The notes under the pieces were generated by a model, which saw nothing but the letters and a program-made list of their open reading frames with translations, searched no databases and was not told the DNA's origin. From Burkholderia guangdongensis (GTDB lineage Bacteria; Pseudomonadota; Gammaproteobacteria; Burkholderiales; Burkholderiaceae), in assembly GCF_013403875.1 (NCBI RefSeq), contig NZ_JACBNX010000004.1, positions 306,001-370,000 on the forward strand: a stretch of 64,000 nt of DNA. Reading direction: 5' to 3'. Made by a program: the position numbers and the translations under genes. Within the stretch, counting starts at the first letter, position 1, and each line of letters begins with the position of its first letter. This document shows positions 15,231-23,929 of this stretch, piece after piece.

Positions 15231-15790
15231 AGCGTGATTCCTTTGGCCTTGAGCGCATGCGCCAGCGCATGCGTGGCCCGCGAGCAATGCGTTTTGACGC
15301 TGCCCTCGGAGCACCCCATCGCGGCAGCGGTTTCGGCGACATCCATATCCTCCCAATAACGCATCAGGAACGCTTCGCGTTGACGCGCCGGAAGTTTCTG
15401 GATTTCCTCGTCGATCAGGGACAGGATCTGTTCACGCTCGAGCCGGTTCTCGCTGCTCTCGACGCCCGCGGTGTCGTCCGCGGATTCGAGGGTTTCGAGC
15501 GGATCGAACTCGTCGTCGTCGGTGGTGTTCAGCGACGAAAAGAGCGTGACCCACGTGTTGCGGACCTTCTGGCGGCGGAAAAAATCGTGGATCGCATTCT
15601 GCAGGATACGCTGGAACAGCAGCGGCAGCTCGGCGGCCGGGCGGTCGCCGTACTTCTCGGCCAGCTTGATCATCGCGTCCTGCACGATGTCGAGCGACGC
15701 GTCGTCATCGCGCACCGCGTACACGGCCTGCTTGAACGCGCGCCTCTCGACGCCCGCCAGAAAGTCGGCGAGTTCCTTGTCTGATGCCAT
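15227..15790 (-). CDS. ECF-type RNA polymerase sigma factor
   Basis: 187-residue sigma-70 family protein. Region 2 includes DDDASLDIVQDAMIKLAEKYGDRP and the FFRRQKVRN basic stretch. An acidic linker (TTDDDEFDPLETLESADDT) joins region 4, where LPARQREAFLMRYWEDMDVAETAAAMGCSEGSVKTH is the -35-binding helix-turn-helix. It belongs to the betaproteobacterial sigma factors always followed by DUF3619. ATG 15790 is chosen because translation upstream is not sigma-like. The downstream DUF3619 gene overlaps by four bases. Its regulon and inducing signal are not known. Confidence 0.87.
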   Translation of the reverse strand: MASDKELADFLAGVERRAFKQAVYAVRDDDASLDIVQDAMIKLAEKYGDRPAAELPLLFQRILQNAIHDFFRRQKVRNTWVTLFSSLNTTDDDEFDPLETLESADDTAGVESSENRLEREQILSLIDEEIQKLPARQREAFLMRYWEDMDVAETAAAMGCSEGSVKTHCSRATHALAHALKAKGITL

Positions 15791-15973
15791 TCCGTGAAGG
15801 TCTGCGCTGCCGGCCGGCGGCAAAATCCGTAAAAGGTCGAAAAACTTCGTAAAACCCGCGGATGCTAACAAATTTTGGTGCCGCTGGGCACGGGGTCGGA
15901 TCGCCGCGTTGCGCCCGGGCAGCGTCGCCGCGCGGGCCGGCGGGTGGCGATGACGCGCTGCGGGATATTTTTC

Positions 15974-16002
15974 TTGACTGCGTCGAAGCCAGGCGCTATC
16001 GT
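15974..16002 (+). promoter_or_regulatory. Sigma70 promoter of the ilvIHC operon
   Basis: TTGACT (15974-15979), a 17-base spacer and TATCGT (15997-16002), giving a predicted start near 16009 and a ~138-base leader before ilvI. The remaining 15791-15973 holds the upstream region of the divergent sigma factor gene; I see no other feature there. The leader contains a small hairpin (CCGGG/CCCGG around 16084-16100) and no Ile/Val/Leu-rich leader peptide. Confidence 0.65.
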
Positions 16003-16146
16003 CATCGGTTCGCAACATAAGTGATGGTCACATTTGAGGCTGGCCCAAGAAGCCCGCCCTTCAACTGGACGCGCCGCTTGAACCCGGGTCATGAGCCCGG
16101 CAGAGAGCACCCGATCAATTTTTTGCCGAAAATTCGAAAGGTCAAT

Positions 16147-17910
16147 ATGAACATGCCCAGCGCGGAATTCTCCACGTCGGAACCGCTTTCCTCTCCCCAA
16201 ACCGACTCGATCGGCGCCACCGTGCTCATGAAGGCACTGGCCGACGAAAATGTCGAGTTCATCTGGGGCTATCCTGGCGGCTCGGTCCTGTATATCTACG
16301 ACGAGCTGTACAAACAAGACAAGATTCAGCACGTGCTGGTGCGCCACGAGCAGGCGGCCGTGCACGCGGCCGACGCGTATGCGCGCTCGACCGGCAAGGT
16401 CGGCGTCTGCCTGGTGACCTCCGGCCCCGGCGTCACCAACGCGGTGACCGGCATCGCGACCGCCTACATGGATTCGATCCCGATGGTCGTGATCAGCGGC
16501 CAGGTGCCGACTGCCGCGATCGGTCTGGACGCGTTCCAGGAGTGCGACACCGTCGGCATCACGCGCCCGTGCGTGAAGCACAACTTCCTCGTGAAGGACG
16601 TGCGCGATCTCGCGGCGACCGTCAAGAAGGCGTTCTACATCGCGCGCACCGGCCGTCCGGGCCCGGTGCTGATCGACATCCCGAAGGACATCTCGAAGAC
16701 GCCGTGCCAGTACGAGCCGCTCAAGAGCGTGTCGCTGCGTTCGTACAACCCGGTCACGAAGGGCCATTCGGGCCAGATCCGCAAGGCGGTGTCGCTGCTG
16801 CTGTCCGCGAAGCGCCCGTACATCTACACCGGCGGCGGCATCATCCTCGCCGACGCGGCGCGCGAGCTGAACCAGTTCGCGGATCTGCTCGGCTACCCGG
16901 TCACGAACACGCTGATGGGCCTCGGCGGCTATCGCGCGTCGGACAAGAAATTCCTCGGCATGCTCGGCATGCACGGCACGTACGAAGCGAACATGGCGAT
17001 GCAGCACTGCGACGTGCTGATCGCGATCGGCGCGCGCTTCGACGACCGCGTGATCGGCGATCCGGCGCACTTCGCGTCGCGTCCGCGCAAGATCATCCAC
17101 ATCGATATCGATCCGTCGTCGATCAGCAAGCGCGTGAAGGTCGACATCCCGATCGTCGGCGACGTGAAGGAAGTGCTGAAGGACCTGATCGAGCAGCTGC
17201 AGACGGCCGAGCACGGCCCCGACACCGAGGCGCTCGCGCAGTGGTGGAAGGAGATCGAGGACTGGCGCTCGAAGGACTGCCTGAAGTTCGACCGCGCGAG
17301 CGAGATCATCAAGCCGCAGTACGTGGTCGAGAAGGCGTGGGAGCTGACGGACGGCAATGCGTTCGTCTGCTCGGACGTCGGCCAGCACCAGATGTGGGCC
17401 GCGCAGTTCTACCGCTTCAACAAGCCGCGCCGCTGGATCAATTCGGGCGGCCTCGGCACGATGGGCTTCGGCCTGCCGGCGGCGATGGGCGTGAAGATGG
17501 CGCATCCCGACGACGACGTGCTGTGCATCACCGGCGAAGGCTCGATCCAGATGTGTATCCAGGAGTTGTCGACCTGCCTGCAGTACGACACGCCGGTCAA
17601 GATCATTTCGCTGAACAACCGCTACCTCGGCATGGTTCGCCAGTGGCAGCAGATCGAATACAGCAAGCGCTATTCGCATTCGTACATGGATGCGCTGCCG
17701 GATTTCGTGAAGCTCGCCGAAGCGTACGGCCACGTCGGGATGCGGATCGAGAAGACCGCGGACGTCGAGCCGGCGCTGAAGGAAGCGCTGCGCCTGAAGG
17801 ACCGCACCGTGTTCCTCGACTTCCAGACCGACCCGACCGAAAACGTCTGGCCGATGGTTCAGGCCGGCAAGGGCATCACGGAGATGCTGCTCGGCTCGGA
17901 AGACCTGTAA
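16147..17910 (+). CDS. ilvI: Acetolactate synthase large (catalytic) subunit
   Basis: 587 residues; ThDP-, FAD- and Mg-dependent condensation of pyruvate with pyruvate or 2-oxobutyrate, the first common step of Val, Leu and Ile synthesis. Three domains are visible: an N-terminal PYR domain with the catalytic Glu68 (RHEQAAVHAADAYAR) and GYPGGSVLYIYDEL, a central FAD-binding domain, and a C-terminal ThDP domain with GEGSIQM...SLNNRYLG. The ThDP motif has GEG instead of the textbook GDG. ATG 16147 follows a weak AAAGG SD. An in-frame opening continues upstream to 16021, but its sequence does not look like AHAS. It is followed by ilvH and ilvC. Confidence 0.96.
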   Translation: MNMPSAEFSTSEPLSSPQTDSIGATVLMKALADENVEFIWGYPGGSVLYIYDELYKQDKIQHVLVRHEQAAVHAADAYARSTGKVGVCLVTSGPGVTNAVTGIATAYMDSIPMVVISGQVPTAAIGLDAFQECDTVGITRPCVKHNFLVKDVRDLAATVKKAFYIARTGRPGPVLIDIPKDISKTPCQYEPLKSVSLRSYNPVTKGHSGQIRKAVSLLLSAKRPYIYTGGGIILADAARELNQFADLLGYPVTNTLMGLGGYRASDKKFLGMLGMHGTYEANMAMQHCDVLIAIGARFDDRVIGDPAHFASRPRKIIHIDIDPSSISKRVKVDIPIVGDVKEVLKDLIEQLQTAEHGPDTEALAQWWKEIEDWRSKDCLKFDRASEIIKPQYVVEKAWELTDGNAFVCSDVGQHQMWAAQFYRFNKPRRWINSGGLGTMGFGLPAAMGVKMAHPDDDVLCITGEGSIQMCIQELSTCLQYDTPVKIISLNNRYLGMVRQWQQIEYSKRYSHSYMDALPDFVKLAEAYGHVGMRIEKTADVEPALKEALRLKDRTVFLDFQTDPTENVWPMVQAGKGITEMLLGSEDL

Positions 17911-18022
17911 CGGCGCACGGCGCGTTGAGCGCCGGCCGCGCGCGGCCGCCTTCACGAAGGGCGGCGCGGTGCGCGGCGGTGCGACGCTGCCATCGACACT
18001 GGACACACTGGAAGAAGCGAAC

Positions 18023-18514
18023 ATGAGACACATCATTTCCGTCCTGCTGGAAAACGAACCGGGCGCGCTGTCGCGCGTGGTCGGCCTGTTCTCCGCACGC
18101 GGCTACAACATCGAAACCTTGACGGTGGCGCCGACCGAAGACCAGTCGCTGTCGCGCCTGACCATCGTTTCCATCGGCTCCGACGACGTGATCGAACAGA
18201 TCACGAAGCATCTGAACCGCCTGATCGAGGTGGTGAAAGTGGTGGACCTGACCGACGGTGCGCACATCGAGCGGGAGCTGATGCTGATCAAGGTAAGGGC
18301 GGTGGGCAAGGAGCGCGAAGAGATGAAGCGGATGTCGGACATTTTCCGGGGCCGCATCATCGACGTGACCGAGAAGACCTACACGATCGAATTGACGGGC
18401 GCGAGCGACAAGCTCGACGCATTCATCCAGGGGCTGGACGCGGGCGCGATTCTCGAAACCGTGCGCACCGGCAGCTCCGGCATCGGACGCGGCGAGCGCA
18501 TCCTGAAGGTTTGA
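18023..18514 (+). CDS. ilvH: Acetolactate synthase small (regulatory) subunit
   Basis: 163 residues, the normal length. The N-terminal ACT domain begins MRHIISVLLENEPGALSRVVGLFSARGYNIE, with the conserved ENEPGALSR and GYN residues of the valine-binding site. A second ACT-like domain follows from about residue 80. IlvH binds the catalytic subunit, stimulates it and confers valine feedback inhibition. The gap from ilvI is 112 bases and that to ilvC is 88 bases, all on one strand with no terminator between, consistent with a single operon. Confidence 0.96.
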   Translation: MRHIISVLLENEPGALSRVVGLFSARGYNIETLTVAPTEDQSLSRLTIVSIGSDDVIEQITKHLNRLIEVVKVVDLTDGAHIERELMLIKVRAVGKEREEMKRMSDIFRGRIIDVTEKTYTIELTGASDKLDAFIQGLDAGAILETVRTGSSGIGRGERILKV

Positions 18515-18584
18515 TGCCTCAATGGCACGCCGGGTGCGCCGTCATGTCCCGGCCCGCAGTACCCAAATTGAACGAAATTGTTGA

Positions 18585-19619
<1,035 letters not shown>

Positions 19620-19635
19620 GCAATATGTTTGTTTT

Positions 19636-19703
19636 CCGACCCTCGCGTAGAGGGTCGGCATCAAAAAGCCGCCCGAAGGCACCAGTGCCCCGGGCGGCTT
19701 TTG
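19636..19703 (+). terminator. Tandem terminator hairpins after ilvC
   Basis: A perfect 9-bp hairpin (19636-19644 with 19650-19658, loop GCGTA) is followed by a 12-bp hairpin (AAAAGCCGCCCG 19664-19675 with 19691-19702) ending in TTTT. The second is a classical rho-independent terminator, and its A-tract makes it potentially bidirectional. Confidence 0.88.
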
Positions 19704-19746
19704 CTATCCTACGGGCTTTCCAATTCACCGGATACAGAACGAATCC

Positions 19747-20391
19747 ATGAACTATCCTCATCCGATCATCGCGCGCGAAGGCTGGCCGTTCATCGCGATC
19801 GCAGCCGTCGTCGCGCTGCTGATCCACGCCGTCGGGGGTTTCGGCTTCGCGTGGCCGTTCTGGCTGCTGCTCGTGTTCGTCGTCCAGTTCTTCCGCGATC
19901 CGCAGCGCCCGGTGCCGTCGCAGGCGAACGCGGTGCTGTGCCCGGCCGACGGCCGGATCGTCGCGGTCGAGACCGCGCACGACCCGTACGCGAAGCGCGA
20001 CGCGCTGAAGATCAGCGTGTTCATGAACGTGTTCAACGTCCATTCGCAGCGCTCGCCGGTCGACGGCGCGATCTCGAAGGTCGAATATTTCCCGGGCGCG
20101 TTCCTGAACGCGGCGATCGACAAGGCGTCGACCGAGAACGAGCGCAACGCGCTCGTGATCCAGACGGGCAGCGGCAAGACCGTCACGTCGGTGCAGATCG
20201 CCGGCCTCGTCGCGCGCCGGATCCTCTGCTACGTGCGCGCGGGCGAGCCGCTCTCGCGCGGCCAGCGCTACGGCTTCATCCGCTTCGGCTCGCGCGTCGA
20301 CGTGTACCTGCCGCTCGGCAGCCGCGCGAAGGTGTCGATCGGCGAGAAGGTCTACGCGTCGTCGACGATCCTCGCCGAGCTCGAACAGTAA
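19747..20391 (+). CDS. psd: Phosphatidylserine decarboxylase proenzyme
   Basis: 214 residues, the short form of Psd. N-terminal hydrophobic segments (residues 12-45) anchor the enzyme to the inner membrane. [11 protein letters not shown] contains the self-cleavage site Gly181-Ser182; Ser182 becomes the pyruvoyl prosthetic group. Other conserved blocks are CPADGRIVA and [11 protein letters not shown], with the catalytic His. It makes phosphatidylethanolamine from phosphatidylserine. It is 13 bases upstream of pssA, which supplies its substrate, so the two steps are encoded as a unit. Confidence 0.95.
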   Translation: MNYPHPIIAREGWPFIAIAAVVALLIHAVGGFGFAWPFWLLLVFVVQFFRDPQRPVPSQANAVLCPADGRIVAVETAHDPYAKRDALKISVFMNVFNVHSQRSPVDGAISKVEYFPGAFLNAAIDKASTENERNALVIQTGSGKTVTSVQIAGLVARRILCYVRAGEPLSRGQRYGFIRFGSRVDVYLPLGSRAKVSIGEKVYASSTILAELEQ

Positions 20392-20404
20392 GGCGCCGCG
20401 CACC

Positions 20405-21277
20405 ATGGCCGCATTCAAACCGCGCCGGCCGCGCAACGGCAAGGTCCAGCCGCTGCGGCCGTTTCGCCGCAACAAGCCGGTGATGCCGGATCCGTCGCCC
20501 GCCGTCGTGACCCGTCGCGCCGCGCGCCGGCAGTTCCTGAGGACGCGCGGCATCTTCCTGCTGCCGAACTCGTTCACCACCGCCGCGCTGTTCTGCGGCT
20601 TCTTCGCGGTCGTGCAGGCGATGAACGTGCGCTTCGACACCGCCGCGATCGCGATCTTCGCGGCGATGGTGCTCGACGGGATGGACGGCCGCGTCGCGCG
20701 GATGACGCACACGCAGAGCGCGTTCGGCGAGCAGTTCGATAGCCTGTCCGACATGGTGTCGTTCGGCGTCGCGCCGGCGCTCGTGATGTACGAGTGGGTG
20801 CTGAAGGATCTCGGCCGCTGGGGCTGGCTCGCCGCGTTCGTCTACTGCTCGGGCGCGGCGCTGCGGCTCGCGCGCTTCAACGCGAACATCGGCGTGGTCG
20901 ACAAGCGCTACTTCCAGGGGCTGCCGAGCCCGGCGGCGGCCGCGCTGATCGCCGGCTTCGTCTGGCTCGCGACCGACAACCGCGTGCCGGTGAAGCTCGG
21001 CTGGCTGCCGTGGGTCGCGTTCGTGCTGACGATTTACGCGGGCGTCACGATGGTGTCGAACGCGCCGTTCTACAGCGGCAAGGCGCTCGACATCCGGCAT
21101 CGCGTGCCGTTCGCGGGGGCGTTGCTCGTCGTCGTCGCGTTCGTGCTCGTATCGTCCGATCCGCCGCTGATGCTGTTCTGCCTGTTCGTGCTGTACGGGC
21201 TGTCCGGCTACGTGTTCTGGGCGTACATGGCGGTGCGCGGCCGCTCGAATCCGGCCAGGTCGTCGCAGCGCGACTGA
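20405..21277 (+). CDS. pssA: CDP-diacylglycerol-serine O-phosphatidyltransferase
   Basis: 290-residue integral membrane CDP-alcohol phosphatidyltransferase. The family motif D-G-x2-A-R-x8-G-x3-D-x3-D is seen as LDGMDGRVARMTHTQSAFGEQFDSLSD. The N terminus is basic (KPRRPRNGK, TRRAARRQFLRTRG), and about eight TM helices follow. It makes phosphatidylserine, the substrate of the adjacent Psd. It belongs to the type II (membrane) PssA, unlike the soluble E. coli enzyme. A UUCG-capped terminator follows 24 bases after the stop. Confidence 0.95.
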   Translation: MAAFKPRRPRNGKVQPLRPFRRNKPVMPDPSPAVVTRRAARRQFLRTRGIFLLPNSFTTAALFCGFFAVVQAMNVRFDTAAIAIFAAMVLDGMDGRVARMTHTQSAFGEQFDSLSDMVSFGVAPALVMYEWVLKDLGRWGWLAAFVYCSGAALRLARFNANIGVVDKRYFQGLPSPAAAALIAGFVWLATDNRVPVKLGWLPWVAFVLTIYAGVTMVSNAPFYSGKALDIRHRVPFAGALLVVVAFVLVSSDPPLMLFCLFVLYGLSGYVFWAYMAVRGRSNPARSSQRD

Positions 21278-21301
21278 CCGGCGGATTTTCCCGCGCCGGC
21301 G

Positions 21302-21327
21302 AACGGCGTCCTTCGGGGCGCCGTTTT
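21302..21327 (+). terminator. UUCG-tetraloop terminator after pssA
   Basis: 10-bp stem (21302-21311 with 21316-21325, one T:G pair) closed by loop TTCG and followed by TTTT, then more T-rich sequence. Confidence 0.9.
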
Positions 21328-21368
21328 CATTTGTCCCTTTCATGCTTGCACGTCGGGTGGCGCGCCGA

Positions 21369-21397
21369 TTGCATGCGCCGTGGAATGTCGCTATAGT
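21369..21397 (+). promoter_or_regulatory. Promoter of the leuA leader/leuA transcript
   Basis: TTGCAT (21369-21374), a 17-base spacer and TATAGT (21392-21397). The expected start, 6-8 bases beyond, falls at 21403-21405, which coincides with the A of the leader-peptide ATG. Confidence 0.75.
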
Positions 21398-21404
21398 CGC
21401 TGGC

Positions 21405-21485
21405 ATGACCGCATTTTCCCGCTTCTCCCTCCTTCTAGCCGGTGCGCCGCTACGCGCGCTAGCGCTAGCGCGCCTGCCGCGCTGA
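21405..21485 (+). CDS. Putative leuA leader peptide (26 residues, Leu/CTA-rich)
   Basis: ATG to TGA ORF encoding 26 residues, seven of them Leu (CTC, CTT, CTA, CTA, CTA, CTA, CTG). CTA is among the rarest codons in GC-rich Burkholderia genes, so four in one short ORF is striking and matches the logic of the E. coli leuL attenuator, which also uses rare CUA codons. The ORF sits between a good sigma70 promoter and leuA, 108 bases before the leuA start. The predicted transcription start coincides with its ATG, so it would be translated from a leaderless mRNA. It has no SD. Translation stalling during Leu starvation would control leuA; this is inferred. Confidence 0.75.
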   Translation: MTAFSRFSLLLAGAPLRALALARLPR

Positions 21486-21492
21486 CCGTTTT
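21454..21492 (+). promoter_or_regulatory. Candidate leuA attenuator structure
   Basis: A perfect 20-bp palindrome (21454-21473), centred on GCGC, overlaps the last CTA codons of the leader peptide. It competes with a second hairpin, AGCGCG (21467-21472) with CGCGCT (21478-21483), that is followed five bases later by TTTT. The two stems share bases 21467-21473 and cannot coexist, as expected for attenuation. The second stem is short, so a classical terminator is not certain. The rest of 21486-21593 shows only a GGAG SD before leuA. Confidence 0.5.
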
Positions 21493-21593
21493 CGCCCCCC
21501 GTCGAGCTTCGTCTGTTGTCGAGCGTCGCCTGCGGTGGCGCGAACCCTCTCGTTTGACCCCCGTACACCGTACCCAGAGCCTTGGAGCCCCCC

Positions 21594-23135
21594 ATGACAG
21601 ACAAGCTGATCATTTTCGACACGACGTTGCGTGACGGCGAGCAGTCGCCCGGTGCGTCGATGACGAAGGAAGAGAAAATCCGCATCGCGAAGCAGCTCGA
21701 GCGGATGAAGGTCGACGTGATCGAGGCCGGCTTCGCCGCGAGCTCGAACGGCGACTTCGATGCGATCCACACGATCGCGTCGCTCGTGAAGGACAGCACG
21801 ATCTGCTCGCTCGCGCGCGCGAACGACAAGGACATCCAGCGCGCGGCCGACGCGCTGAAGCCCGCGAACAGCTTCCGGATCCACACGTTCATCGCGACGT
21901 CCGCGCTGCACATGGAGAAGAAGCTGCGGATGACGCCGGATCAGGTGTACGAGCAGGCGCGGCTCGCGGTGCGCTTCGCGCGCAAGTTCACGGACAACAT
22001 CGAGTTCTCGCCGGAAGACGGCAGCCGCTCGGACCTGGACTTCCTCTGCCGCGTGCTCGAAGCGGTGATCGACGAGGGCGCGACGACGATCAACATCGCG
22101 GACACGGTCGGGTACGGCATCCCCGAGCTCTACGGCAATCTCGTGAAGACGCTGCGCGAGCGGATTCCGAACTCGGACAAGGCGATCTTCTCCGTGCACT
22201 GCCACAACGATCTCGGCATGGCGGTCGCGAACTCGCTCGCCGGCGTGAAGATCGGCGGCGCGCGTCAGGTCGAGTGCACGATCAACGGGCTCGGCGAGCG
22301 CGCGGGCAACACGTCGCTCGAAGAGATCGTGATGGCGGTGAAGACCCGCAAGGACTACTTCGGCCTCGATCTGGGGATCGACACGACGCAGATCGTGCCG
22401 GCGTCGAAGCTCGTGTCGCAGATCACCGGCTTCGTCGTGCAGCCGAACAAGGCGGTCGTCGGTGCGAACGCGTTCGCGCACGCGTCCGGCATCCACCAGG
22501 ACGGCGTGCTGAAGGCGCGCGACACGTACGAGATCATGCGCGCGGAAGACGTGGGCTGGAGCGCGAACAAGATCGTGCTCGGCAAGCTGTCCGGCCGCAA
22601 CGCGTTCAAGCAGCGGCTGCAGGAGCTCGGCATCGCGCTCGACAGCGAAGGCGAGCTGAATGCCGCGTTCATGCGCTTCAAGGATCTCGCGGACCGCAAG
22701 GCCGAGATCTTCGATGAGGACATCATCGCGATCGTGTCCGAGGAATCGGCATTCGCGCAGGAGCACGAGCACTTCAAGTTCGTGTCACTCGCGCAGCACT
22801 CGGAAACGGGCGAGCAGCCGCACGCGAAGATCGTGTTCGCGACCGACGGGCAGGAAGTGACCGGCGAGGCGCGCGGCAACGGCCCGGTCGACGCGACGTT
22901 CAACGCGATCGAGAGCGAGGTCGGCAGCGGCTCGGAGCTGCTGCTGTACTCGGTGAACGCGATCACGACCGGCACGCAGGCGCAGGGCGAGGTGACGGTG
23001 CGGCTGTCGAAGAGCGGCCGGATCGTGAACGGCGTCGGCACCGATCCGGACATCGTCGCGGCATCGGCGAAGGCGTACATCTCCGCGCTGAACAAGCTGT
23101 ACTCGAACGACAAGCTGAATCCGCAGCGTTCGTAA
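21594..23135 (+). CDS. leuA: 2-isopropylmalate synthase
   Basis: 513 residues. The DRE-TIM metallolyase core shows [13 protein letters not shown] (Asp14 metal ligand), the HxH metal site HCHNDLGMA (His202, His204) and [11 protein letters not shown]-terminal LeuA allosteric domain (about residues 380-513) mediates Leu feedback. It condenses acetyl-CoA with 2-oxoisovalerate, the first committed step of Leu synthesis, using the 2-oxoisovalerate branch product of the ilv enzymes encoded nearby. ATG 21594 has GGAG eight bases upstream. It is separated from ilvC by psd-pssA and has its own promoter and leader. Confidence 0.97.
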   Translation: MTDKLIIFDTTLRDGEQSPGASMTKEEKIRIAKQLERMKVDVIEAGFAASSNGDFDAIHTIASLVKDSTICSLARANDKDIQRAADALKPANSFRIHTFIATSALHMEKKLRMTPDQVYEQARLAVRFARKFTDNIEFSPEDGSRSDLDFLCRVLEAVIDEGATTINIADTVGYGIPELYGNLVKTLRERIPNSDKAIFSVHCHNDLGMAVANSLAGVKIGGARQVECTINGLGERAGNTSLEEIVMAVKTRKDYFGLDLGIDTTQIVPASKLVSQITGFVVQPNKAVVGANAFAHASGIHQDGVLKARDTYEIMRAEDVGWSANKIVLGKLSGRNAFKQRLQELGIALDSEGELNAAFMRFKDLADRKAEIFDEDIIAIVSEESAFAQEHEHFKFVSLAQHSETGEQPHAKIVFATDGQEVTGEARGNGPVDATFNAIESEVGSGSELLLYSVNAITTGTQAQGEVTVRLSKSGRIVNGVGTDPDIVAASAKAYISALNKLYSNDKLNPQRS

Positions 23136-23165
23136 GCGCGCGTCGGCGCTCGATGCTCGATGATC

Positions 23166-23200
23166 ACGCCCCGTGCGGCCGGTGCCGCGCGGGGCGTTTT
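23166..23200 (+). terminator. Terminator after leuA
   Basis: A 14-bp stem (23166-23179 with 23184-23197; one T:G pair) with loop CGGT is followed by TTTT. It lies between convergent leuA and the lipoprotein gene. Confidence 0.9.
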
Positions 23201-23208
23201 CATTTCGA

Positions 23209-23712
23209 TCAGAACAGCAGGTGATGGCGATCCGGATCATGCAGCGGATCCGGCGTTTTCTGCGTGAGCCGCAGGATGCCCTGGTTGTCGAAATAGAAGC
23301 TGTACATCATGTACCAGACGTTGTCCTCGAGATAGCGGTAGGTCCAGACTTCGCGCTTCATCAGCGGGAAATACGACGTTTCGACCGGGCGGCCGAAATT
23401 GACGAGGACGTCCGACTTCGTCCACTTGCCGATCTCGGCGCGATAGAACTCGGTCGGCTGCAGCACCTGGCGCACGCCGACGACCTTGCCGGACGCGTCG
23501 ACGTCGGCCGCGACCGTCGTTTCGCCCATCGGCTGCGTCGGCCACATCAGGCGCTTGCCGCCACCGGGCAGGTCGTAGACTTCGCGCGGCGGCCCGAGCC
23601 GCGCGACGACCGCCGACGAGTCCTCGCCGGCCTGAAACTGCTGCCAGGGCTGCGCGCAGCCGGCGAGCAACGCCGCGGCGCAGACGAGCAGCACCGGAAG
23701 ACGATTGAGCAT
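23209..23712 (-). CDS. Small lipoprotein with BamE-like fold (function unknown)
   Basis: 167 residues. The signal peptide MLNRLPVLLVCAAALLAGC ends in a lipobox (LLAGC, lipidated Cys19). The mature part has two related halves (VARLGPPREVYDLPGGGKRLMW and VLVNFGRPVETSYFP...REVWTYRYLEDNVWYMMYSFYFD), each reminiscent of the SmpA/OmlA (BamE) 'G.P....G...W.Y' motif. It would be anchored to the outer membrane. This looks like a BamE-type repeat protein but is not BamE itself. ATG 23712 has GGAG six bases upstream; ATG 23724 is in frame but has no SD. Confidence 0.75.
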   Translation of the reverse strand: MLNRLPVLLVCAAALLAGCAQPWQQFQAGEDSSAVVARLGPPREVYDLPGGGKRLMWPTQPMGETTVAADVDASGKVVGVRQVLQPTEFYRAEIGKWTKSDVLVNFGRPVETSYFPLMKREVWTYRYLEDNVWYMMYSFYFDNQGILRLTQKTPDPLHDPDRHHLLF

Positions 23713-23777
23713 GTGTTTCTCCATGGCACGGGAATAACGACGTTTTATCACGACGCGGGCCGGCCGGCGCATCCGGT

Positions 23778-23849
23778 CCGTCCGCCCCAGTCCGCCCCAG
23801 TCCGTCTCATCCGTCCCGTCCGTCCCGTCCGTCCCGTCCGTCCCGTCGG
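23778..23849. repeat. 9-bp tandem repeat upstream of the substrate-binding protein gene
   Basis: Four exact copies of CGTCCCGTC (23812-23847) follow degenerate related units (GTCCGCCCCA twice, then GTCCGTCTCAT). The array occupies the gap between the lipoprotein start and the promoter of the next gene (divergent genes). Confidence 0.85.
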
Positions 23850-23865
23850 TCGCGCTGCGTCGCGC

Positions 23866-23895
23866 TTGCGGGCGCGGGGCGGCCCGGCCTATGAT
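23866..23895 (+). promoter_or_regulatory. Candidate promoter of the branched-chain amino acid-type binding protein gene
   Basis: TTGCGG (23866-23871), an 18-base spacer and TATGAT (23890-23895). The -10 overlaps the most upstream possible ATG (23891), which argues for a downstream start codon. Confidence 0.45.
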
Positions 23896-23929
23896 CCGCG
23901 CAACGCAAACCGACACGATGGGGCAGCAG

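Noticed and set aside
16021..16146. In-frame N-terminal extension of ilvI (41 codons)
   Set aside because: The extension lacks AHAS-like sequence; the ATG at 16147 with AAAGG nearby is the normal start.
16091..16150. Short ORF (19 codons) overlapping the ilvI start by ATGA
   Set aside because: It has no SD, only two Ile codons and no conserved features, so it does not look like an ilv attenuator leader. It is kept only as a possible uORF.
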